Shown here piece after piece: positions 37,312 to 45,904 of a stretch of 64,000 bases of DNA. The first letter of the stretch is position 1, and every line of letters starts with the position of its first letter. Under the pieces are notes generated by a model. It was not told the DNA's origin. It saw only the letters and a list, made by a program, of their open reading frames with translations, and did not search any database. The stretch comes from Dichotomocladium elegans (lineage: Eukaryota > Mucoromycota > Mucoromycetes > Mucorales > Lichtheimiaceae). The position numbers were made by a program, and so were the translations under genes. The stretch is taken from the NCBI GenBank assembly GCA_025716815.1, contig JAIXMN010000008.1, positions 62,001 through 126,000 on the forward strand. The letters are read 5' to 3'.

Positions 37312-37640
37312 TACACCATTTTCCCAAAATTGGAAGTCGCAAAAATATAGAAATCATTTATGCGTGATGACAAAGCAAACGTCGCATGCACGGAAAAAGA
37401 TGTCGCGCCCGAAAGCTTCCGTCTTCAAGAATGCATCGAATCTCGAGGATATCGACGCGCGTATCTTCCGTCGTATTCGCCTGAACTCAATCCTATTGAA
37501 TAATCTTGGTCGAGTGTGAAGGATAAAGCAAAACATAATAGGTTCGTGGAAAGCGAGGCACTGATGACCCGAATCACTGAAGCACCGAATAACTTGAAAG
37601 TTGAGCGATTTCGAAGAATTCGCCTGTCATTCTGACAGGT
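37312..37640 (+). mobile_element. Internally deleted Tc1-like remnant
   Basis: The left edge reads TACACCATTTTCCCAAAAT and about 90 bp beyond it align with the start of the relic at 41402. This end is followed almost at once by the C-terminal transposase piece (about 37418-37620): RGYRRAYLPSYSPELNPIE, a stop, then SWSSVKDKAKHNRF. That piece matches the end of the element at 8.1-9.3 kb. The N-terminal and central coding parts are missing, so this is a deletion derivative. No right inverted repeat was found. Confidence 0.75.
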
Positions 37641-39673
37641 ATTTAATTAAATGTCGTAACCGGGAAAAGCTATGATTCTACAGTGGTCATCATAGTATGT
37701 ATATGGATAAAGATCATTACCTTTATATAGAATCATGAGACTTTAAGTTGGCCCTGGGTATAATGAAGAAATAGAACTTAACGAGATACTGTGCCAGCAA
37801 GTTGCTATGCTGTAAGGACATAGAACAATTCATCAGCAAAACAGGTGGCGGAGAGCTCTGTCATACTGTTGGTTCTTTGTGGAATGTACGTGTATAACTA
37901 TACACATGTTCATTGGTATGTGACAACAAGTCTGATGCAATAGTGGTTCTACTACGCAGCCCATGACCAAAAAACAACACGGACTTTCTTACTATCTATA
38001 TGGATCTTGATCTCCTTTATCATCGGACATATTCTGATCGATTGGGTTACCCTTCATACAATGCTTTACTTTGATCATCAAGAAAATATCGTCTATTGAC
38101 GACAACCATTTTGAGCCACGAAAAACCAAAGGTCGTTTCAGTCTTGTCGATCACCCACGTTAATTTCCTATAAATACCAGACAGCCGAGAAATCCGCTTC
38201 TTCATGAACACCAACCTGACCCTCTCTTCCATGTTCTCATCCAGTATGATCATTATAATGCCCAATTGTTTATTACAATCAAATATCCACTCTCCTTTCC
38301 AGATGACTAATTGTGTTCTACTTTGATGAGTCATGGAAGAGAGGAGTTTGTGGACGTCCTTCCACTGCCGCTCCATGGGTCCCATTCCGTTCCTTTTTCC
38401 TCTCGCTGTTGAGCTCCTCCTCCTCTTCGCTTTTCCGTTCCGGTTATTGCCAGGGCACCCACACTATTCTTCAGAGGTGAGATAAAGTGTATGAGGAAAG
38501 ATCAGTGGTTTCAGCTAACGAATGGTATGGATACGATAGCTTTATGCGACTTTTTATCCTCCTTTGTACGTTATTTTATCTCATGTGCGAAATGTATTCT
38601 GGAAAATAAAGTAAATAAACTTCTATTTGGAATACTCTTCGATCTGGGATGGGGGAATGGGGGGAAACGTACACTTGATCATCCCCCCCCAGAACGTACA
38701 GTATGTAACCAACGTGCCGGATTTAAAACCGCACAGGATCAGTTCAGATACGTCACTCACCCATTAAATGCTCCATACAGCAACTCGCAGTCCGTATCAC
38801 GACTGTGTGAATACATGACCTTCGGATACCGTAATCATGATGTGCTGGAAGAAAAATCACTCTACTCCTGGTCTCGGTTTTCCAAAACCGGATCACGTAG
38901 TCCTGTCCTGCTTCTAACCTGTGCGCCGGCACTCTCTTTTTTTTGTTATGTCATATGTCATGCGGGGACGCTCTCTTCCTCATTCGTTCCTGAATCTCGG
39001 CTCCCACGTTATTCTGCTTGGACTGCATACATTTTTGGACTAGGAGTGCTGGCAAAGATAAAAAAAAAGGCAATTTCCTTCATAATCTCTGCTGCAACAC
39101 GATATTTTACTCTAATTATTTTATTGGACATTGCCTATATGGAATATCATTTTCATCAACACCTAACCTTCCCATCAGATCTATGGAGTCTCCTTGACTT
39201 GGTCCCTGCGACTTGTTATGTATACCCTCCCAACCGGAGTGAAATCGGGCGCACATCTCTTCCAAGGAATGGACGCACACATTAATAACCAGCCTTGCTT
39301 TCCCCAACCAAGCACTCCTCCTGTTGGCTGGCCAAGAAATTCAGCATGTTCCTTGCTGTTGCCTCGGGATGTTGCATGCTATCATCAGCCGTTGCCATTG
39401 ACCATGTCACTAAGCGACTCGATGGGCCATCAACATTGATCGCTGCAGACAGAAGAGAAAGAGAGAAAGCTGGTCAATTCGTGTCGAGGAAAGGAGGAGG
39501 CTGCTGTTGTCTACTTTGATCTGAGACTTCAGCTACAACTTAGAAAGGATAGATCGGAATAAGGTGACAGGGAATTGGAGATAGCGATATATCAACGAGA
39601 CCGCTCCCTATATAACTCGTCTCCACAAGCCTCCATACTCAACACCGCAGATATAACTCATAATACAAAGACA
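37641..39673. other. Region with orphan ORFs beside the transposon cluster
   Basis: Apart from the 264-codon plus-strand frame listed separately, it holds a 112-codon minus-strand frame (38047-38385; MGPMERQWKDVHK...) with no recognisable domain. No tRNA or other RNA gene was seen. Confidence 0.35.
38491..39285 (+). CDS. Hypothetical ORF, possibly lineage-specific
   Basis: An uninterrupted 264-codon frame starting with ATG. That is long for chance in A/T-rich DNA but shows no family I recognise. It has hydrophobic stretches that could be membrane segments (SPVLLLTCAPALSFFCYVIC and YFTLIILLDIAYMEY). Composition is rich in Ser, Leu, Cys and Tyr and lacks the look of a conserved fungal protein. 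It may be an orphan gene, a decayed transposon-linked gene or chance. Confidence 0.25.
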   Translation: MRKDQWFQLTNGMDTIALCDFLSSFVRYFISCAKCILENKVNKLLFGILFDLGWGNGGKRTLDHPPPERTVCNQRAGFKTAQDQFRYVTHPLNAPYSNSQSVSRLCEYMTFGYRNHDVLEEKSLYSWSRFSKTGSRSPVLLLTCAPALSFFCYVICHAGTLSSSFVPESRLPRYSAWTAYIFGLGVLAKIKKKAISFIISAATRYFTLIILLDIAYMEYHFHQHLTFPSDLWSLLDLVPATCYVYPPNRSEIGRTSLPRNGRTH

Positions 39674-39675
39674 TA

Positions 39676-40474
39676 CAGTGATTCCAACAAGCAATGTCGT
39701 ACACAGTCAAACTTGATGTCACCAGCCAATCAACAATGATGTCGAGTGTTGTTCAACATCAATTTCGTGCTCTCAGGAATGGAAGTCGTATTTTAGAAAC
39801 TGTGTCGCGTTGCTTTGAAATGATGTCGTCTCACCCAATGATTTCTTGACACTCGAAAAATATAAAGGAAGGCTTATCTGTATCCGGTCGTTTATTTTTC
39901 TTCTTCAATCATTACATTTTTAACATGAGCACAGTATTTTTGTTCGAGGGTGGGCATGGAAATGTCGTTGATGAGGTTGGTGGTCCTGAACCCATGGAGT
40001 ACATTGTTGATCAGGACGAATTTGTTGTTGAGACGATTGCGACTCACAGTGAAGACTTGGAGCATGCTACCTCTGGTGGGTTATCTCGAGGTTGCCCAAT
40101 GCTGATAGAAAGACCAAAAGATGAAGACATTCGAATGAAGAAGGCTAAGTCAAACGTGATTATGTGCGTTATACCATTCAAGATAAGGTTAGATTTTTCG
40201 ACCTGAAGATTGAAAAGTGTATGAGCGCCTCAGCTGCGCAGAGATGGGTGAAGCAATATAACGCGTGTCCTGATAGCATTTTTGAGAGTCGTAAGCAGGT
40301 TGGCCGTAAATGTATCTTGACTGACGAGCATAAGTTAGCTGTTGTCGGCTTCATTGATGCAAACCCATCTGCTTCTGTTGCTGAAGTGACTGACCATTTG
40401 TTGAGCCGCTTCGACGACCTGAAAGTTTCGCGTAGCACAGTTTATAATTTCATGAGAAACGAATGCTATCTTTC
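39676..40474 (+). repeat. Left arm of the palindrome
   Basis: 799 bp. Position x pairs with 81100 minus x from about 39744 inward; outside the 23-bp extra segment (near 39711-39733) the offset is 81077. It carries a 93-codon frame from the ATG at 39925 (MSTVFLFEGGHGNV...) and the helix-turn-helix frame (QDKVRFFDLKIEK, SASAAQRWVKQY) up to 40481. Confidence 0.92.
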
Positions 40475-41175
40475 ATATTGATATCGAAGGCCGACTGCGT
40501 CAAGAAACACACAATTCGTCAAAAAGTTCATGTCTCTGTTTTCCCATTTGCTAACCCAATCGTACCGCTCCTCAATCTTCGCTTCACTGTTTCTTTCGAT
40601 GGAATGAAAGTCAGCCTTCTTCAAGGAAAGATAGCATTCGTTTCTCATGAAATTATAAACTGTGCTACGCGAAACTTTCAGGTCGTCGAAGCGGCTCAAC
40701 AAATGGTCAGTCACTTCAGCAACAGAAGCAGATGGGTTTGCATCAATGAAGCCGACAACAGCTAACTTATGCTCGTCAGTCAAGATACATTTACGGCCAA
40801 CCTGCTTACGACTCTCAAAAATGCTATCAGGACACGCGTTATATTGCTTCACCCATCTCTGCGCAGCTGAGGCGCTCATACACTTTTCAATCTTCAGGTC
40901 GAAAAATCTAACCTTATCTTGAATGGTATAACGCACATAATCACGTTTGACTTGGCCTTCTTCATTCGAATGTCTTCATCTTTTGGTCTTTCTATCAGCA
41001 TTGGGCAACCTCGAGATAACCCACCAGAGGTAGCATGCTCCAAGTCTTCACTGTGAGTCGCAATCGTCTCAACAACAAATTCGTCCTGATCAACAATGTA
41101 CTCCATGGGTTCAGGACCACCAACCTCATCAACGACATTTCCATGCCCACCCTCGAACAAAAATACTGTGCTCAT
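40466..41175 (-). pseudogene. 5' half of a Tc1-like transposase gene
   Basis: Starts at the ATG ending at 41175. An acidic N-terminal segment (GPEPMEYIVDQDEF) is followed by a frame change near 40960, after which the frame reads EEGQVKRDYVRYTIQDKVRF. The helix-turn-helix part (ASAAQRWVKQYNACPDSIFES, GRKCILTDEHK) and the SRSTVYNFM segment follow. The frame crosses the centre (ERYDWVSKWENRDMNFLTNCVFLD) and ends at YQYER. It breaks off where the inverted arm begins, just after the first catalytic Asp. The frame change is shared by both arms, so it predates the duplication or marks an unrecognised intron. Confidence 0.8.
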
Positions 41176-41401
41176 GTTAAAAATGTAATGATTGAAGAAG
41201 AAAAATAAACGACCGGATACAGATAAGCCTTCCTTTATATTTTTCGAGTGTCAAGAAATCATTGGGTGAGACGACATCATTTCAAAGCAACGCGACACAG
41301 TTTCTAAAATACGACTTCCATTCCTGAGAGCACGAAATTGATGTTGAACAACACTCGACATCATTGTTGACTGTGTACGACATTGCTTGTTGGAATCACT
41401 G
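40626..41401 (-). repeat. Right arm of the palindrome
   Basis: 776 bp, the inverted counterpart of the left arm. The 93-codon frame (41175-40894) gives the same protein as the left copy. Confidence 0.92.
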
Positions 41402-41950
41402 TACACCATTTTCCAAAATCAAAAGTCGCAGGATCACAAGAATAAAATCGCGTTTTGCCTAGAATACGCATGATGCCAAATCGGATGTCACATGCACACA
41501 CGGGAAGATGTTGCTAGGCAAATCCATCTCTTCCTAATGGCTGTTTCTCTTTATACACTGTTACATTCTGAAATGAGCAATCTATTTTTCCACGATGGTG
41601 ATCATGTCGTTGATCAGCGTGGCTGTCGTGAACCTATGGACAATGCTGTTGATGAAGAAAATGTACTCTTTGCAATCCGGTTGTTCTCACACTGAATATC
41701 TCGTAGCATATCTTGCAGAAATAACTACCACGCATATTCCCAAGGGAAAGCATACAGACACTTGGATGAAAGAAGCGGGGATCAAGCACAGTCAGACAGC
41801 GTACACTGAACCAAGACAAGGTCTGATTTTTTAAATTGATGTTTGAGAAGGTCTTGAGTGCATCAGCTGTAGGAATCCATGTTCGTTCAACTCAGCGATG
41901 GGCATTACAGTACGAGAAGGACCACGACAGCATTTTTAAGAAACCTAACG
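41402..41950 (+). mobile_element. Decayed Tc1-like element, 5' part
   Basis: Begins TACACCATTTTCC directly at the right TA of the palindrome and aligns with the relic at 37312 for about 100 bp. A coding trace starts at about 41573: MSNLFFHDGDHVVDQRGCREPMDNAVDEEN matches MSTVFLFEGGHGNVVDEVGGPEPM of the palindrome. The following frames are broken by stops and shifts. No right end was found. Confidence 0.75.
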
Positions 41951-42695
41951 CAAAAGGGGGTGTGTTTCGTGTGTTCTCAATGAAGATATAAGAGTGTTAT
42001 TTTAGAATGTGTTGATGTGAATCCATCCATTATCCTAGTTCTATTCTGCAATCTTGTAATATTCCGGGTCCTAACTCAAGTGCTTCGAGAGGAGAGGACA
42101 TGGACTTTGGGTGGGACCGCGGTTTGGGAGGTATCCCACCATGGCTTCGTCGAGCTGTTTTTTTTTTCTGCCACTGGCGTTGTCGTTGGTCCGTCGTCAT
42201 CCCTCCTCGTACCTTCCTCCAACCCTTTTGCCGTCGATATTCAACGGTTCCGGGTCCTTCTTTTCTTCCCTCTTCCGCCATTGCTACGGCAATAGCACAC
42301 CTTGCTACCTTCGCTGTAAGTTGAAGAGCAAGAAGTGGGCTGATATTCTCTGTCTCCGGCCTTCTTTAAAGTAGAAGATTGGGAAGCACGCTTTTATCGT
42401 GCCCATCCGTCGGGGAAGAACCGGACCCAAATCGGGAAACCCGCTGGTTTGGGGAGGGTTATCAAAAAATTGGGTACACACGTCTCGGAGCTAGGAAGAG
42501 AAACGAGTGCCTAATTTCGCGGAGAACCCCTCGACCCGTCTGATTTTCTTCCTCTTCGTGCTGATCTACCAGGTACTGACCAACATCCATCCATCCATCC
42601 ATCCATCCATCTATCCTGCTGTGTATCCGTCTACATGATCTTGGACACATGCTCACCATAATGCCGATGGAAAATATAGCTTCTATATCTAAAAA
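41951..42695. other. Upstream region of RPS22
   Basis: No recognised gene. A 92-codon frame (42017-42295) has no motif. A tetranucleotide repeat lies close to the RPS22 start. Confidence 0.45.
42585..42610. repeat. (ATCC)n tetranucleotide repeat
   Basis: Six ATCC units about 90 bp upstream of the RPS22 start codon, so probably in its promoter or leader. Confidence 0.9.
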
Positions 42696-43362
42696 ATGGT
42701 CCGCGTTTCTGTCTTGAACGATTGCTTGAACGCCATCAACAACGCTGAGCGCCGTGGCAAGCGCCAGGTCATGATCCGCCCCTCCTCCAAGGTCATTGTC
42801 AAGTTCCTTTCCGTCATGCAGAAGCACGGTATGCAAACTCTCCTCTCTTTATCTCTTCCTCCCCTCTTGATGTCCGCATATGACTGGTTCAGCGCTGCTC
42901 TTTTTCCTACAGCACTAAGCCTTTAAGCTTGCGGTATATTGTCCTTCAGTCTGCCTAATTCTCTCGCACAAGCGATTCTCTAAGCTGTGTGTGTTGTGCT
43001 TGTGCGACTGAGACATTCTCCCTCTTTATATCCATGCAACTTGCATACAAAAGAAAAGGATTGGGGTGAAATAACGCGTACTCTTTTTCTTCATCGTTTC
43101 AGGCTACATTGGCGAATTCGAGGAGATTGATGATCATCGCTCCGGCAAGATCGTCATCCAGCTCAACGGTCGCTTGAACAAGTGCGGTGTCATCTCTCCC
43201 CGTTTCAACATCAAGCTCCAGGACCTCGAGAAGTGGACCTCCAACTTGTTGCCCTCCCGTCAGTTCGGTTTCTTGGTCTTGACCACTTCTGCTGGTATCA
43301 TGGACCACGAGGAGGCCCGTCGCAAGCACGCTGGTGGCAAGATTCTTGGTTTCTTCTACTAA
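42696..43362 (+). CDS. RPS22: 40S ribosomal protein S22 (uS8, RPS15A)
   Basis: Two exons, 42696-42828 and 43103-43362, give exactly 130 residues, the usual family length. [54 protein letters not shown] and the C-terminal GKILGFFY are all canonical for eukaryotic uS8. The 274-nt intron is long for this genome and interrupts the Gly codon of KHG-YIGEF. The protein sits in the small-subunit body and is universal. Confidence 0.98.
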
Positions 43363-43550
43363 GTGCAACCACTAGAATCCCATTAAAACATAATTCTGTT
43401 CATGAATTACGGATGTTTTTTTATTAATTTTGTATGTGTGTGCATGCGATGGTAGTTGGGAGAGAACTGGGGGGATGAGTATGCATGTATTGATATCGTG
43501 TAATCGGGCACTCGTTTCATCAACATTGGTGGAGGGATATGGGTGATGAA

Positions 43551-44833
43551 TCAAAAAGACTTGCTTTCGATACTTTCCAGGAGATATTGTACGTCCGAGT
43601 AAAAGCAGAGCCCTTGCAACGCTTGCTTCTCGTGTATGTTGAGCTCCCGCGAGGGTCGTGCTGCCAATAGCAGCTTGAACAAGTCTCGCTTAGACGATTC
43701 GTACTCGAGCATATTAAGCACTGCTTGTGGCTGTCGCATATTTCACCCAATTAATGAGCTGGGTGATCTACTACAAGCCGTTTCATCTCACCTCGCTGAG
43801 GATTTTTTCGGGCATCCCATCCACCGTGAGAGCCTGTCGAACCATTGCCAAGCGTTCTCGGTCGAGGCGACACGTCTGTAGATTATTCACCAGGAGCTGA
43901 TAATCTTGTGTGTGTGGATTGTCGGTTGAGGCGGTCTGGGGACCATCATCAATGGCAACAAGTTTTCGGCTGGGTATGGAAGGTTTGGGATCATCTTCAG
44001 CGCCTGAAATGGGCGGGAGCCGACGGCGTAATCGGACCCAGCGCCTTCGGCGAACAAAGGAACGGAAATGTTTGTAGTTGCCATGCCATACTGCGCCATG
44101 GAACTTGAGAGCGTACTGCCATCCAGCTAATCCCCCCCGGGATAATGAGTGTTCCCACCACCAGAAAATCCCCCCGTTTATGTTCCACATACCTTCATCT
44201 ACATCCCCGGACATATCAACCATCCACTCTTTGCTGACCTATAGGGTAAAATGCTATCAGCTTTCCTTTCCCGCTCATACCCTCGTGTTAAGAAGGACAA
44301 TTACCCATTGCCATGCTGGATCAGGTAGCTGGTATATCTTGGGGTCCATCGGGGTATATCTATTTATCTATCAGCGATGATATCTTCACGTTATCGAAGT
44401 AAGTGATGTATGCGTACTGCATGTTTGCATCGCACCACGGACTCGGATCAAATTGTAAAAGACTATCTGTATGTAAGAATCACAGACTACATATATATCT
44501 TGCCTAGAGGCTTACGTCTTAGAACTGTAACCTACAGTCCAGGACCTATACAGATCATATATGTATATGTGAATAAAGCAATAGTTTTGCGCAGATTCCA
44601 AGGGTTTGGTCAGGCATTCAATACCCTCGTTGGCATTCGTATAGGATGTCACGGGCATACTCATGTTCTAATGAGGAGTCACTCTGCCAGTCCGGTAAGA
44701 ATGATAAAGGCGAGGATAGATTATGCTGGACATTCTGGGTCCTGGGTTTGTTAATGAGATCTCGTAGAGATTTTCGAACGCGAAATGAACGCTGCCGAGG
44801 AGTAGCACTGATAGGCGATTGCGTCAATGCCAT
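43551..44833 (-). CDS. DysF-domain protein (Mug65/Spo73-like)
   Basis: Several exons on the minus strand. The first, 44833-44625, reads MALTQSPISATPRQRSF...YARDILYECQRG, and the last part ends ESIESKSF at 43551. The middle holds a DysF pattern: DPAWQW, KEWMVDMSGDVDEG-like, WQYALKFHGAVWHGNYKHFRSFVRRRRWVRLRR. This is the paired DysFN/DysFC signature found in fungal peroxin (Pex23/Pex30) and meiotic Mug65/Spo73 proteins. There are no clear membrane segments, which favours the Mug65/Spo73 group over Pex30. The exon between 44420 and 44320 (DPSPWCD, DPKIYQLPDPAWQW) was only partly resolved. Confidence 0.75.
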
Positions 44834-45900
44834 GGTGATGAGAAGCTGAATAAAAGTAAACAGGGGGTGTGCGCCCGAGAGTCGACTATCAGGGTTTATT
44901 ATAGAGGGTGAGAAACGCAATAAATGGACGAAAAAAAAAAACGTGGTCAACCTATACCAAAAAAAGAACACCACCGTCAGAAGGATCGACCCGACCACTC
45001 TTTTTCCCTTTGTTTATTGGAACACCTCCATGCCTTTGGTCATCCAAGTCACTGCATTTTATTTTAAAACGGTGCAATAGTTCCATCAGTGTATGTTCCT
45101 TGGGCCCGCTACAGGCCAAAGTTCATGTCGGTTTGTCATTCTGGAGACCCGTGCGCCCAATGCATAATCGTAGGGAATTCCGCGCCGCTCTACATGCATC
45201 AATATCTGGTTAAATTGAGCAACACGATGTCAATAGCCTTGGATGTATATAAGGGAGTTGCTCTCACCCTGCTGCTACTATCGTAATAGCCCACTTTCTG
45301 ATAGAATTAATGATCACTTAAGGGGACGGGGGATGGCTTGTTATTGATTCACCGTTCCAAATATGGCTCATTAACGGTTTGACCAGCCCAATGGAGTATG
45401 GCAATGCCGTATCATAACATGTTGGAAAAGTACATTTCTGCTTATGTCAGGTCACTGAGATACAGGAGCTGCTCGTTAAGAAAGGAAGAAAACGTATCCA
45501 AAGACCGCCTTTGTTAGAAGGAATGGCAAGTGGTTTTGGTCTTATTCACAATTGGTTGGAAAGATAACTCGTTATCGGGCTAAGGAGCAAAAGATGATGA
45601 AAAGAAGGCTGTCAAGTGACCTTCATGCTTGTCCAAAAAATTTACTTGTTTGATCTTTTAAGTATTCACAAACACGTACACATAGCCCACCCCCAAAAAC
45701 AATGGCTTCTTATTTTGTCCATCCTCACCGTGCCGTTCCTCTTTTATTCTTCTTCACATTTACATTCATTCCCCTCTTGCTTCTTCTTACTCCCGCATGT
45801 CCTTAGCCGTCTCAAGCAGGAACCACCCAAAGTAATTTGGATTCAGCGTAGTGTCTGCAGGAAAAGAAGATTGATCGGATATTCTTTAACTACATAGACG
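44834..45900. other. Intergenic region
   Basis: Lies between the divergent DysF gene and the Ras exchange factor. No coding sequence was recognised, but the unidentified first exon of the Ras exchange factor may be here. Confidence 0.4.
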
Positions 45901-45904
45901 ACGG

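Larger units (their letters stand above)
39676..41401. mobile_element. Palindromic Tc1-type fold-back element
   Basis: Two inverted arms, 39676-40474 and 40626-41401, surround a 151-bp unpaired centre. Both outer ends read CAGTGATTCCAACAAGC and are preceded or followed by TA (39674-39675, 41402-41403), the target dinucleotide of Tc1/mariner transposases. Each arm encodes the same N-terminal transposase half running toward the centre. The arms match base by base wherever compared, except for a 23-bp segment present only in the left arm (flanked by TCAA) and a C/T change at 40146 versus 40954. The centre belongs only to the right copy and extends its transposase past NCVFLD, the first catalytic Asp region. 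No 3' half with the other catalytic residues exists, so the element cannot move itself. Confidence 0.9.

Noticed and set aside
37670..37700. TACAGTGGTCAT near 37679 as another Tc1 end
   Set aside because: Only TACAGTG matches the palindrome end; the following bases diverge and no partner repeat was seen.
40178..40922. Two identical 86-codon antisense ORFs (40178-40438 minus, 40662-40922 plus)
   Set aside because: They lie opposite the helix-turn-helix transposase frame in both palindrome arms and are its shadows.
39674..41403. Palindrome as a pure assembly or chimeric-read artefact
   Set aside because: The arms differ by a 23-bp indel and at least one substitution, only one copy has the central segment, and both ends have TA plus inverted repeats. 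An artefact is still possible but less likely.
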